The notes beneath the pieces are model-generated. The model saw only the letters and a program-made list of their open reading frames with translations. It was not told where the DNA came from and did no database searches. Shown piece by piece: positions 34,704 to 43,984 of a stretch of DNA of 64,000 nucleotides. Each line of letters begins with the position of its first letter. The stretch's first letter is position 1. The translations under genes and the position numbers were made by a program. The stretch comes from CBDAPE01 sp965198325 (GTDB lineage Bacteria > Pseudomonadota > Alphaproteobacteria > UBA828 > JAPUJA01), in NCBI GenBank assembly GCA_965198325.1, contig CBDAPE010000017.1:62001-126000 (forward strand). Direction: 5' to 3'.

Positions 34704-37568
34704 CTACAAAGCCAGTGCGGCGTCGACCAGGGCCGCCTGCTGATTTTGGAACATGCGGTGCGTGCCCGACGCGGGCGAGGCCTGCTCGGGCCGACCCACA
34801 TAGATCGCCCGTTCGCCCGTGCGGCCGGTTTCGTCGTAGATCGCCTCGATGCGGGGCGCGATATAGGTCCAGGCGCCCATGTTGCGGGGCTCCTCCTGGC
34901 ACCAGACAATCTCGGCCCGGGGGTAGCGCGCGAGCTCGCGGGCCAGCGGTTGTGCCGGGAAGGGCGCAATATGCTCGAGCCGGATGATGGCGATCGGCTT
35001 GTCCTCGCGTCCCGACAGGCTCCGCAGCAAGTCATAATAGACCTTGCCCGAACACATCACGACCCGGCGCACCGCGTCGTCCTGAACGGTCGCGGTACTG
35101 TCGGGCAACACCCGGTGAAAGCTCGTTCCGGGCCCGAGGTCGGAGAGCGATGAGACGCACAGGTTGTGACGCAGTAGGGATTTCGGTGTCATCACCACGA
35201 GCGGCTTGCGGATCGAGCGATGGAGCTGGCGGCGCAGCAGGTGAAAATAGCTGGCCGGCGTGGTGCAGTTCGCGACTTCCATGTTGCCTTCGGCGCAAAG
35301 CTGGAGGTAGCGCTCGAGCCGTGCGGAGCTGTGCTCCGGACCCTGGCCCTCGTAGCCGTGTGGCAGGAGCATCACAAGGTCCGAAAGCCGCAGCCATTTG
35401 CTTTCGCCCGAGGCGACGAACTGGTCGATGATCACTTGGGCACCGTTGGCGAAGTCGCCGAACTGGGCTTCCCAGAGGGTCAGCGAGTTGGGCTCCGCAG
35501 ACGCGAAGCCATACTCGAAGCCGAGTACCGCAACCTCCGAGAGCAGGCTGTCGTGAACCTCGAACTGAGCTTGGCCATCGCCCAAATGATTGAGGGGCAC
35601 ATAGCGCTCTTCGGTGACTTGGTCGATCAATACGGAATGGCGCTGGGAGAAGGTGCCGCGCGCACTGTCCTGACCGGATAGACGCACGGCGTGGCCCTCG
35701 AGAAGCAAGGTGCCGAAGGCCAACGCCTCGGCGGTCGCCCAGTCGATGTTCCCGCCCGCCTCGATCATTGCCCGCTTGGCGTCGAGTTGGCGGAGAATCT
35801 TGGGGTGAACCTCGAAATCGCCGGGGGGAAGCGAGATCGCCAGCCCGACCGCCCTCAAGCGGTCAAGCTCGACGGCGGTCTCGCCCTGCGGCTCGTCGTC
35901 CACGGCCTCGATGCCGGCCCATTCGCCTTCCAGCCATTCCGCCTTTTGCGGCTTGTAATGCCTGGATTGCTCCAGCGCGGTTTCCAGACGGGCGTGGAAT
36001 TCGTTCACCATGCGGTCAGCGTCCCGAACCTTCAGATCACCATTTGCGACCAGACGTTCCGTATAGAGCTGGCGGGTCGTGGGGTGCTCCTCGATGCGCC
36101 GATACATGCGGGGTTGAGTAAATTTCGGCTCATCGCCCTCGTTGTGGCCGTGCCGGCGGTAACAGAACATGTCGATCACCACGTCCTTGCCGAAGGTCTG
36201 ACGAAACTCGGTTGCGATCTGCGCGGCATGGACGACCGCCTCGGGGTCGTCCGCGTTGACGTGCAGAATCGGTGCCTGGACGATCTTTGCCACGTCCGAG
36301 GGGTAGGGCGAGGAGCGGGAATGTCTGGGGCTTGTCGTGAAGCCGATCTGGTTGTTCACGATTAAATGGATCGTGCCGCCGGTGCGGTAGCCGCGCAGCT
36401 CGGAGAGGTGGAACGTTTCAGCGACCATGCCCTGCCCGGAAAACGCCGCGTCGCCATGGAGAAGCAGCGCCATCACCGTCTTGCGCTCGGTATCGCCCCG
36501 CAGGGTCTGCTTGGCCCGGACCTTACCTTCGACGACCGGGTTGACCGCCTCGAGATGGGATGGGTTCGCCGTAAGCGAGAGGTGAACGCGCTGGCCGTTC
36601 GACAGGTCCCGGTCAGCGGAGGTCCCGAGATGGTATTTCACGTCACCCGAGCCCTGAACGTCGTCGGGGTACGCCGATTCGCCTTCGAACTCCGAAAACA
36701 TCGCCGCGTAGGACTTACCCAGAATCGTGGTAAGCACGTTGAGCCGGCCACGATGGGGCATGCCGATGACGATTTCCTCGATGCCCAGATCCGCACCCCG
36801 GCCGATAATCGCCTCGATCGCCGGGATCACGCTTTCCGCGCCTTCGAGCGAGAAGCGCTTGTGACCGGGGTATTTGACCTGCAGGAAGCGTTCGAAGCCT
36901 TCTGCAGCATCGAGTTGCTCGAGGATCTCGACCTTGACGTCGCGGGACAGGTCCGGCCGGTTCCGGGTCTGCTCGATGCGTTGCTGGATCCAGGCTTTCT
37001 GGTCGGGATACTGGATGTGCATGAACTCGACCCCGATGGTCGAGCAGTAGGTGTCTTTGAGGATGGCGAGCAGTTCGCGCAAGGTCGCAAATTCGAGTCC
37101 CAGAACGCCGTCGACGAAGATCGGGCGATCGTAATCGGCGTCAGTAAAACCGTAGCTCGCCGGATCGAGTTCCGGATGGTGCTTCTCGCCCTCGAGCGCC
37201 AACGGGTCGAGAGTCGCGATCAAATGGCCGCGCACCCGATAGGCGCGTATCATCATCAGCGCGCGGATGCTGTAAAGGGTCTCCTGCCGGACCCGCTCGG
37301 TGCTCAACGTCTCGTGAGGCGGCCGAACCGCGGCAGCGGGCCTGCCGTTAACCGGGTGCGCGGCATCGTCTTCGGCACCGGGAAGCGGTGGGAGGCGATA
37401 ATACAGCTCGGAGAGCACCGTTTCCATTTCGTCGCCCAGTGACGCGAAGAATGCGCGCCATTGCGCGGGAACCGCGTTTGGTTCCTCGACATACTGGGCG
37501 TATAGCCCCTCGATGAAGGCGCTGTTCCCGCCGAACAGGAACGAGGTCTCGTCGAAATTACCTACCAT
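34704..37568 (-). CDS. sucA: 2-oxoglutarate dehydrogenase E1
   Basis: 954 residues. It decarboxylates 2-oxoglutarate with thiamine diphosphate. The N-terminal E2-binding region (FGGNSAFIEGLYAQYVEEP), IGMPHRGRLNVL, GDAAFSGQGMVAET, NNQIGFTTSP, and RRHGHNEGDEPKFTQP mark the family. ATG 37568 is chosen over TTG 37580 four codons upstream. An AT-rich 158-170 bp gap to sucD suggests its own promoter, although all genes lie in one direction. Confidence 0.97.
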   Translation of the reverse strand: MVGNFDETSFLFGGNSAFIEGLYAQYVEEPNAVPAQWRAFFASLGDEMETVLSELYYRLPPLPGAEDDAAHPVNGRPAAAVRPPHETLSTERVRQETLYSIRALMMIRAYRVRGHLIATLDPLALEGEKHHPELDPASYGFTDADYDRPIFVDGVLGLEFATLRELLAILKDTYCSTIGVEFMHIQYPDQKAWIQQRIEQTRNRPDLSRDVKVEILEQLDAAEGFERFLQVKYPGHKRFSLEGAESVIPAIEAIIGRGADLGIEEIVIGMPHRGRLNVLTTILGKSYAAMFSEFEGESAYPDDVQGSGDVKYHLGTSADRDLSNGQRVHLSLTANPSHLEAVNPVVEGKVRAKQTLRGDTERKTVMALLLHGDAAFSGQGMVAETFHLSELRGYRTGGTIHLIVNNQIGFTTSPRHSRSSPYPSDVAKIVQAPILHVNADDPEAVVHAAQIATEFRQTFGKDVVIDMFCYRRHGHNEGDEPKFTQPRMYRRIEEHPTTRQLYTERLVANGDLKVRDADRMVNEFHARLETALEQSRHYKPQKAEWLEGEWAGIEAVDDEPQGETAVELDRLRAVGLAISLPPGDFEVHPKILRQLDAKRAMIEAGGNIDWATAEALAFGTLLLEGHAVRLSGQDSARGTFSQRHSVLIDQVTEERYVPLNHLGDGQAQFEVHDSLLSEVAVLGFEYGFASAEPNSLTLWEAQFGDFANGAQVIIDQFVASGESKWLRLSDLVMLLPHGYEGQGPEHSSARLERYLQLCAEGNMEVANCTTPASYFHLLRRQLHRSIRKPLVVMTPKSLLRHNLCVSSLSDLGPGTSFHRVLPDSTATVQDDAVRRVVMCSGKVYYDLLRSLSGREDKPIAIIRLEHIAPFPAQPLARELARYPRAEIVWCQEEPRNMGAWTYIAPRIEAIYDETGRTGERAIYVGRPEQASPASGTHRMFQNQQAALVDAALAL

Positions 37569-37738
37569 CGTCTCGATCAACTCGGGCCGGAGTCACGAAC
37601 GCGTAACATGCAGCGCGCCGGTCCGGTCGGGGCGGCAGCCGCCCCTGAAAGATAATCTCGTCTGCACAAATTACGAGATCACAATTAATTGCTATTTATG
37701 GTGTTTTTCTTACCAACCCCTAAAGACCCTGGCGCGCG

Positions 37739-38614
37739 CTAACCCGCCAGCAACGTGGCCATGGTGCTGCCCAGGCTCGCAGGCGAATCGGCCACTACGA
37801 TACCGGCGCTTTTAAGCGCCTCGATCTTGTCGCCGGCGGCTCCCTTGCCGGCCGCGATGATCGCGCCCGCGTGCCCCATGCGCCGGCCGGGAGGCGCGGT
37901 CATGCCCGCGATCAAGCCGACCATGGGCTTTCGCGTCCGACCGGACTTGGCGAAGGCCGCTGCATCTTCCTCTGCCGAGCCCCCGATCTCGCCGATCATC
38001 AGGATAGCTGCAGTCTCGGGATCGGCCAGAAACAGCTCGATGCAGTCGATGAAACTGGTTCCGTTGACGGGGTCGCCGCCGATGCCGATGCAAGTCGATT
38101 GGCCGAGCCCCGCCGTCGTCGTCTGGGCGACTGCCTCATAGGTGAGCGTGCCCGAACGCGAAACGATGCCGATCCGGCCCGGCTGATGGATATGCCCCGG
38201 CATGATCCCGATCTTGCACGCGCCGGGTGTGATCACGCCCGGACAGTTGGGTCCAACCAGTCGGGTATGTGACCCTTCGAGCGCACGTTTGACCCGCACC
38301 ATGTCGAGTATGGGGATGCCCTCGGTGATACAGACTACGAGCGGAAGCTCCGCGTCTATGGTTTCAAGAATGGCGTCCGCCGCGAAGGGCGGCGGCACGT
38401 AAATCACGCTGGCGTCGGCTTCGGTTGCACTAACCGCCTCCTCGACGGTGTCAAAAACCGGACGGTCCAGGTGGCGCGTGCCCCCTTTTCCCGGCGTGAC
38501 GCCACCGACGATCTGTGTGCCGTAGGCGATCGCCTGTTCGGAATGAAAGGTGCCTTGCACGCCGGTGAAGCCCTGGCAGATCACCTTCGTGGTCTTGTCG
38601 ACGAGTACCGCCAT
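37739..38614 (-). CDS. sucD: Succinate-CoA ligase alpha subunit
   Basis: 291 residues, normal length. CoA-binding Rossmann domain with GFTGVQGTFHSEQAIAYGT, ITEGIP, GPNCPGVITPG; ligase domain with the phosphorylated His in RRMGHAGAIIAAGKG. It forms succinate and ATP/GTP from succinyl-CoA with SucC. Its start shares a base with the sucC stop. Confidence 0.97.
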   Translation of the reverse strand: MAVLVDKTTKVICQGFTGVQGTFHSEQAIAYGTQIVGGVTPGKGGTRHLDRPVFDTVEEAVSATEADASVIYVPPPFAADAILETIDAELPLVVCITEGIPILDMVRVKRALEGSHTRLVGPNCPGVITPGACKIGIMPGHIHQPGRIGIVSRSGTLTYEAVAQTTTAGLGQSTCIGIGGDPVNGTSFIDCIELFLADPETAAILMIGEIGGSAEEDAAAFAKSGRTRKPMVGLIAGMTAPPGRRMGHAGAIIAAGKGAAGDKIEALKSAGIVVADSPASLGSTMATLLAG

Positions 38615-39783
38615 CAGCCAGTGTCCCCGACGGTAGCGACGATCTTTTCGGCAGCACTGTCGAGATCGTCGGCCGAAACGATAGCGTGGCCAGACGCGGC
38701 CAGGATCTTCTTGCCCTTTTCGACGTTCGTTCCCTCGAGCCGGACGACGAGGGGCACGTTCAATGAGATTTCACGCGCGGCCTCGACCACCCCATCCGCG
38801 ATCACATCGCAGCGCATGATGCCGCCGAAAATGTTGACGAGAATGCCTTCGACATTGGGGTCCGAGAGAATCAGCTTGAAGGCTTCGGCAACCCGCTCTC
38901 GGGTCGCGCCGCCCCCCACATCGAGGAAATTCGCGGGCTCGCCGCCGTGAAACTTGATGATGTCCATCGTCGCCATGGCAAGCCCCGCGCCATTGACCAT
39001 GCAGCCGATATTTCCGTCGAGCTTGACGTAGCTGAGCCCATGCTCGGCCGACTCGCGCTCGATTGGATCCTCTTCCGATTCGTCGCGTAGATTAGCAACC
39101 TCGGGATGGCGATAGAGCGCGTTGTCGTCGAAATTCATCTTGGCATCGAGTGCGACCAGCGCGCCGCTGCCGGTTACCACGAGGGGATTGATCTCGAGCA
39201 GGCTCGCATCGAGTCCGACGAAGGCATTGTAGATACCGGTGATGAACGCGTCGGCAGTCTTGAGCGCGGTACCGCCCAGGCCGAGCGCGAAGGAGAGTTT
39301 GCGTGCGTGGAAGGGCCGCAGACCGATCGCCGGGTCGATCGCCACCTTATGGATCCGTTCCGGTGTCTTTGCAGCGACATCCTCGATCTCCACACCACCC
39401 TCGGTCGAGACCATCAGGGTCACCCGGCCGGTCGCGCGATCGATCACGCAGCCCAAGTAAAGCTCCCGGGCAATTTCGCTGCCCTGCTCGATATAGACCC
39501 GACGGACTTCCTTGCCCGCCGGCCCCGTCTGGTGAGTGATCAGGACCCGGCCCATCATCTCACGCGCGAGCGTGGCGGCCTCGTCGGCCGATTTCGCGAG
39601 CTCGATGCCGCCCGCCTTGCCCCGTCCGCCGGCGTGAATCTGGGCTTTGACGACCCATACCGGGCCCTCGAGCGCGGCCGCGGCGACTTTGGCTTCGGTC
39701 GGATCGAGGATCGGCCTGCCAGTGGGCACGGTTACGCCGTAGCTGGCGAGCAGGCTCTTCGCCTGGTATTCGTGAATGTTCAT
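38614..39783 (-). CDS. sucC: Succinate-CoA ligase beta subunit
   Basis: 389 residues. ATP-grasp N-terminal part MNIHEYQAKSLLASYGV, AQIHAGGRGKAGG; LEINPLVVT, DAKMNFDDNALYRHPE and NIFGGIMRCDVIADG are SucC signatures. Paired with sucD (TGATG overlap). It is upstream of sucA, so the cluster encodes consecutive TCA steps. Confidence 0.97.
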   Translation of the reverse strand: MNIHEYQAKSLLASYGVTVPTGRPILDPTEAKVAAAALEGPVWVVKAQIHAGGRGKAGGIELAKSADEAATLAREMMGRVLITHQTGPAGKEVRRVYIEQGSEIARELYLGCVIDRATGRVTLMVSTEGGVEIEDVAAKTPERIHKVAIDPAIGLRPFHARKLSFALGLGGTALKTADAFITGIYNAFVGLDASLLEINPLVVTGSGALVALDAKMNFDDNALYRHPEVANLRDESEEDPIERESAEHGLSYVKLDGNIGCMVNGAGLAMATMDIIKFHGGEPANFLDVGGGATRERVAEAFKLILSDPNVEGILVNIFGGIMRCDVIADGVVEAAREISLNVPLVVRLEGTNVEKGKKILAASGHAIVSADDLDSAAEKIVATVGDTG

Positions 39784-39916
39784 GCGTCGGACAGCCCGGG
39801 GCGGCGTGCCTCGTTGGCCTAATCAAGAAGCGGTGAAAGCCGCTCTCTTATACCACCGGCTGATCGGGATGCAAGGCGGGGCCGGCGAGACAGCCCAAAG
39901 GACGATCGAAAGGGCG

Positions 39917-40441
39917 TTACGCCGTCTCGTACCGGAACGCGAGTTTGATCTCGCCTGCGGTATGGACGATCGCCGAGAGGCAGTCGGGTGCCTTCTCGTC
40001 ACGCAAACTCACCGCGAACACGGCGATATACTGGTAGCCTCGAGCGCCCTCGACCTTACCGGCGTTCACCCGGATGATGTGAGCGCCGTGAGCATCGAGC
40101 AGCTCGGTAAACTTGGCAATGAAGCCCGGTTGATCCTTGCCCGAAAGGATGATCCGGTGGGTCACCCGGCTCGACGGTCCACGCCGCGCCTTGAGTTGAG
40201 AATCGATCACCTTGAGTTCGCCCTCGGCGAATTCGGGCATGGCCCGCAGGTTGTCCTCGACCTGCTCGATGGTCACGTCGTCGGGCATCTCGTAAATCAG
40301 GGTGAGCTCGGCCGCTTCGCCCAGCACGGCGAAGGTAAATTCACCTAGAATTCCGCCCAGCTCGAATAGTTGCTTTGTGGTATTCGGGATCAACCCCGGC
40401 ATGTGAGGGCCGAGGAAGGAGATCAGGATATTATTCGCCAT
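39917..40441 (-). CDS. Protein of two ACT domains (GcvR-like)
   Basis: 174 residues, two ACT modules: about 1-80 (ISFLGPHMPGLIPNTTKQLF) and about 90-170 (RIILSGKDQPGFIAKFTELL). No catalytic or DNA-binding domain. GcvR-like double-ACT proteins sense amino acids and regulate other proteins. Sitting between two succinyl-CoA-ligase gene pairs, it may adjust this part of metabolism, but the ligand is unknown. Confidence 0.8.
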   Translation of the reverse strand: MANNILISFLGPHMPGLIPNTTKQLFELGGILGEFTFAVLGEAAELTLIYEMPDDVTIEQVEDNLRAMPEFAEGELKVIDSQLKARRGPSSRVTHRIILSGKDQPGFIAKFTELLDAHGAHIIRVNAGKVEGARGYQYIAVFAVSLRDEKAPDCLSAIVHTAGEIKLAFRYETA

Positions 40442-40452
40442 GGCGACCGTTC

Positions 40453-41070
40453 TTACGCGGCTCGGCGGCCCATAGCCCGGTGTAGGGCGTCGCCAATTTC
40501 CACGATCGTATCGGCAACCTCGACGCCGGCCTGGCGAAGTGTCTCCTTCTTGGCTTGGGCCGTTTCATTGCCGCTCGAGACGATCGCGCCCGCATGGCCC
40601 ATCTGCCTGCCGCGCGGTGCCGCGGCGCCGGCAATGAACGCGGCGACCGGTTTGACGGGTGACGCATGTTTGACGAAGTCGGCGGCGTCGACTTCCGCCG
40701 TGCCGCCGATCTCTCCGATTATGACAACCGCCTCCGTACCCGGGTCGGCGAAGAACAACTCGAGCACCTCGACATAATTCAATCCGTTGACTGGATCGCC
40801 GCCGATGCCGACGACGCTCGACTGGCCAAAGCCTGCGGCAATGGTCTGCATGGTCGTCTCGTAGCAGAGCGTGCCCGAGCGCGAGACGACTCCGATCCCG
40901 CCGGGTTTGTGGATGTAACCGGGCATGATGCCGATTTTTCCGATACCCGGCGTCACGCCGCCGACCAGATTGGTGCCGTACAAAATGGCCTGCTCGGAGT
41001 GAAAGGTTCCCTGCGCGCCCGTAAAGCCCTGGCAGATAACTTTGCTCTCCGGAGTGATCAGAATCGCCAT
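40453..41070 (-). CDS. Second succinyl/malyl-CoA ligase alpha subunit, internally deleted
   Basis: 205 residues, 86 shorter than SucD (37739-38614). The first 42 residues (to GGVTPG) and the part from KIGIMPG to the end align with SucD, but the segment holding half the CoA-binding Rossmann fold, ITEGIP and GPNCPG is missing. The frame is intact across the junction (about 40944). The phospho-His region MGHAGAIVSSG is kept. The junction falls between two short repeats that both encode TPG in the normal gene, suggesting slippage or recombination between them. The product probably cannot bind CoA normally. A malate-CoA ligase (MtkB) origin is possible. Start shares a base with the stop of the beta gene. 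Confidence 0.8.
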   Translation of the reverse strand: MAILITPESKVICQGFTGAQGTFHSEQAILYGTNLVGGVTPGIGKIGIMPGYIHKPGGIGVVSRSGTLCYETTMQTIAAGFGQSSVVGIGGDPVNGLNYVEVLELFFADPGTEAVVIIGEIGGTAEVDAADFVKHASPVKPVAAFIAGAAAPRGRQMGHAGAIVSSGNETAQAKKETLRQAGVEVADTIVEIGDALHRAMGRRAA

Positions 41071-42239
41071 CAGCCAGCCCCGCTCACCGCGCTTACGATG
41101 AGCTGTGCGGCCTCCGACATGGTATCCACGGGCTCGATCGGCAGCCCTGAATCCTTCAGGGTTTCCCGACCGATATCGACATTGGTGCCTTCGAGCCGGG
41201 CCACGAGCGGCTTGTCGAGTCCGACCTCGTGTGCCGCCGTCACGAGCCCCTCCGCGATCGCGTTGCAGCGCATCATGCCACCGAAAATGTTCACCAGAAT
41301 GCCGTCGACATCTGGATCGGAATAAATCAACCGGAACGCGGCGGCGACGCGCTCGGGCGTCGCGGCACCCGCCACATCGAGGAAATTGGCCGCCTCGCCG
41401 CCATAGTGGCGCAGGATATCCATGGTCGCCATCGACAGCCCGGCACCGTTGACCATCAGGCCGATGTTGCCGTCGAGCTTGACATAGTTGAGGTCGTGAC
41501 GCGTTGCCTCCTTCTCGAGCGAATCGATCTCGTCCTCGTCGCGCAGCTCCTCGATGTCGCGATGACGATAGAGCGCGTTGTCGTCAAAGCTCATCTTGCC
41601 GTCGAGCGCAAGGACTTCGCCGGCTGCGGTCACCACGAGCGGATTGATCTCAAGCAGCGAGGCGTCGAGGTCGTAGAAGGCGCGGTGGCAATAGAGGAAG
41701 AGCGCCGCTGCCTGGCGGGCAATCCTGCGGGAAAGACCGAGATGGTAGGCGATCTTGCGGGCGTGATGCTGTTTCAACCGAACGCCCGGGCCGAGCCGTA
41801 CCGTGAGGATCGACTCGGGCGATTTTGCGGCGACCTCCTCGACATCGACACCACCTTCCTTCATCGCGACGACCGTAATGCCGCTGCTATCCCGATCGTT
41901 GAGGATGGAGAAGTAGTGCTGACTTGCGATATCGCAGCCCGCTTCGATATAGACCCGGCGAACCTCCCGTCCTTCGGGTCCGGTTTGAGCAGTCACCAGT
42001 TTCATGTCGAACATCTCGTCGGCCATCTCGACCGCTTCCCTGACCGAGTGGGCGAACTTTACACCGCCGGCCTTGCCCCGTCCGCCGGCATGGATTTGTG
42101 CCTTGATCACCATGGTCTCTTCGTCGAGCCACTTTGCGACACGCTCGGCTTCATGGGTCTTGTGAGCGATGTCGCCAACCGGAATCTTTACCCCGTAATC
42201 GACGAGAAGTTGTTTGGCTTGGTATTCGTAGATGTCCAT
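41070..42239 (-). CDS. Second succinyl/malyl-CoA ligase beta subunit
   Basis: 389 residues, full length. ATP-grasp sequence MDIYEYQAKQLLVDYGVKIP, AQIHAGGRGKAGGVKF, LEINPLVVTAAGE, DGKMSFDDNALYRHRD and NIFGGMMRCNAIAEG. It is clearly a paralogue of SucC. Similar pairs include malate thiokinase MtkA/MtkB of the serine cycle; I see no serine-cycle genes near, so substrate stays open. Its alpha partner is internally deleted, so the pair may be dying. It is the first gene after mdh in this direction, behind a 215-bp gap. Confidence 0.88.
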   Translation of the reverse strand: MDIYEYQAKQLLVDYGVKIPVGDIAHKTHEAERVAKWLDEETMVIKAQIHAGGRGKAGGVKFAHSVREAVEMADEMFDMKLVTAQTGPEGREVRRVYIEAGCDIASQHYFSILNDRDSSGITVVAMKEGGVDVEEVAAKSPESILTVRLGPGVRLKQHHARKIAYHLGLSRRIARQAAALFLYCHRAFYDLDASLLEINPLVVTAAGEVLALDGKMSFDDNALYRHRDIEELRDEDEIDSLEKEATRHDLNYVKLDGNIGLMVNGAGLSMATMDILRHYGGEAANFLDVAGAATPERVAAAFRLIYSDPDVDGILVNIFGGMMRCNAIAEGLVTAAHEVGLDKPLVARLEGTNVDIGRETLKDSGLPIEPVDTMSEAAQLIVSAVSGAG

Positions 42240-42324
42240 GCAACACCCTCGGTGTCTTGCGATAGGGCCAGCCTTGCCCGGCTTCGGAGCCAGTTTGTGA
42301 CGGGCATCACACGAAGTTTACTCG

Positions 42325-42352
42325 TATTTAAATTTTTTCACTACGTTTTCAA
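42325..42352 (-). promoter_or_regulatory. Candidate promoter for the second CoA-ligase pair
   Basis: In an AT-rich island on the minus strand, TTGAAA (42347-42352) and TAAATA (42325-42330) are 16 bp apart and 86 bp before the ATG at 42239. The -10 match is weak; position and base composition are the main support. Confidence 0.35.
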
Positions 42353-42454
42353 TTATGAGCCCCGACATAAGGCGCGGGTATGCGCATCGAGCCGCGCCAA
42401 GCCGCGCCGATTGCGGCTTACCCGAATTTCGATTGCCGGGCTTCAGGGACGGGT

Positions 42455-43402
42455 CTAGCGCTTGCGCACGGCGTTAACGAGACCCCGGACCGCCTTGACG
42501 GAATTGCGAAACGCCGCCCGTTCCGAGGCGTTGAGCTTGATTTCGACGATTCGCTCGACGCCCTTGGCGCCGATTACCACCGGAACCCCGACGTAAAGGC
42601 CCTTTACACCATATTCGCCATTCAGATGGGCCGCACACGGCAGCACGCGCTTTTTGTCCTTGAGGTAGGAATCAGCCATCGCTATGGCAGCGGAGGCAGG
42701 CGCGTAGAATGCCGAGCCGGTCTTGAGCAGGCCGACGATCTCCGCGCCGCCGTCGCGGGTGCGCTGGACGATGGCGTCAATACGATTGTTCGTGGTCCAG
42801 CCCATCTTCACCAAATCGGGCAGGGGAATACCCGCGACCGTCGAGTAGCGCGGGAGCGGTAGCATCGAATCGCCGTGGCCCCCGAGGACGAAGGCGGTAA
42901 CGTCCTCGACCGAGACATTGAATTCCTCGGCGAGGAAAAAGCGGAAGCGCGCTGAATCGAGCACACCGGCCATGCCGACGACCCGATGGGCGGGCAGGCC
43001 GCTTTTTTTGCGCAACAGCCAAACCATGGCGTCGAGCGGGTTGGTGATACAGATGACAAAGGCCTCGGGGCAATATTTCTTGATCCCCTGGCCCACCGCC
43101 GCCATCACCTTGGAGTTGATATCGAGCAAATCATCCCGGCTCATGCCAGGTATGCGCGCCACGCCTGCGGTGACGACGACAACGTCGGCACCCTTGATCG
43201 CCGCGTAGGATTTGGTTCCCGTCAGGTGCGAGTCGAAATATTCGATGGACGAGCTTTCAGCGAGGTCAAGGGCCTTGCCCTGAGGAACGCCGTCGATGAT
43301 GTCGAACAGCACAATGTCGCCCAGTTCCTTCAACCCCGCCAGATGTGCGAGCGTGCCTCCAATCATGCCTGCGCCGATCAGCGCGATCTTGTTTCGTGCC
43401 AT
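42455..43402 (-). CDS. mdh: Malate dehydrogenase
   Basis: 315 residues, LDH-like MDH. NAD motif GAGMIGGTLAHLAGLKE, acidic residue in VLFDII, substrate Arg region VARIPGMSRDDLL, ITNPLDAMVWL, and catalytic His in GGHGDSMLPLPRY. It oxidises malate to oxaloacetate. It precedes the CoA-ligase/oxoglutarate dehydrogenase genes in the same direction, the standard alphaproteobacterial TCA cluster. Confidence 0.97.
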   Translation of the reverse strand: MARNKIALIGAGMIGGTLAHLAGLKELGDIVLFDIIDGVPQGKALDLAESSSIEYFDSHLTGTKSYAAIKGADVVVVTAGVARIPGMSRDDLLDINSKVMAAVGQGIKKYCPEAFVICITNPLDAMVWLLRKKSGLPAHRVVGMAGVLDSARFRFFLAEEFNVSVEDVTAFVLGGHGDSMLPLPRYSTVAGIPLPDLVKMGWTTNNRIDAIVQRTRDGGAEIVGLLKTGSAFYAPASAAIAMADSYLKDKKRVLPCAAHLNGEYGVKGLYVGVPVVIGAKGVERIVEIKLNASERAAFRNSVKAVRGLVNAVRKR

Positions 43403-43474
43403 GATGCCTCGCTGTTCAAAATATCTCGCCCGGGGACAGCTTTTTGGCGCGCAACCGGGGCGCGCAACGCCCCG

Positions 43475-43984
43475 CTAACTACCTCCTTTAGCAGATCGCC
43501 GCAAGAACTCCGAAGGCTCGAAGGCTTGTGCACCCGGCAGAGATGCAAGAAAGCTCATTGTGCCGTCGAGTCCGGACTCGGAACACGTAACGAGGTGAGC
43601 GGCGCATCGCCGGCAATCACTGCTGCCGAAGCCGGGAACCGGGCTTCGGGCGTCGAGGCCCGCGGCCAGCGTTTCGATCAGCCCGCATTCGCTCCCGCCG
43701 GGAACAGCGATCACCCCTTTGGGCCGCAGGGCAGCGCTGAGGTGATCGATATGCCAGTGGGGCTTCTTGCCGGGCGAGAGATGGCGCCGAATGCGGCCCC
43801 GTAATCCTCCGGGGCCGTTGGCGTTACCGGCATAGATATGGACGCTCGCCTTCAGGTGTACCGTGCCCAACCGGCCCACGGCGGCGAGATCGAGGGGTGC
43901 GGGAAGATCAAAGATCAGCGCATAGCATCCTCCGCTCGCGGGTAGTTCCGCAAGCGAGGCCGCCGGATCCGGTCCGACCGTCAC
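43475..43984 (-). CDS. GIY-YIG/DUF123 family protein
   Basis: 169 residues. GCYALIFDLP, HIYAGNANGPGGLRGRIRRH, KKPHWHIDHL and SECGLIETLA form the DUF123 version of the GIY-YIG nuclease fold (with IYAG for YIG and a conserved Glu). Four Cys residues (C-x2-C and C-x-like pairs near SSDCRRCAAHLVTC) may bind metal. Related to the C-terminal part of some Nth-fusion proteins; its DNA target is unknown. It overlaps mmsA by 4 bp. Confidence 0.8.
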   Translation of the reverse strand: MTVGPDPAASLAELPASGGCYALIFDLPAPLDLAAVGRLGTVHLKASVHIYAGNANGPGGLRGRIRRHLSPGKKPHWHIDHLSAALRPKGVIAVPGGSECGLIETLAAGLDARSPVPGFGSSDCRRCAAHLVTCSESGLDGTMSFLASLPGAQAFEPSEFLRRSAKGGS

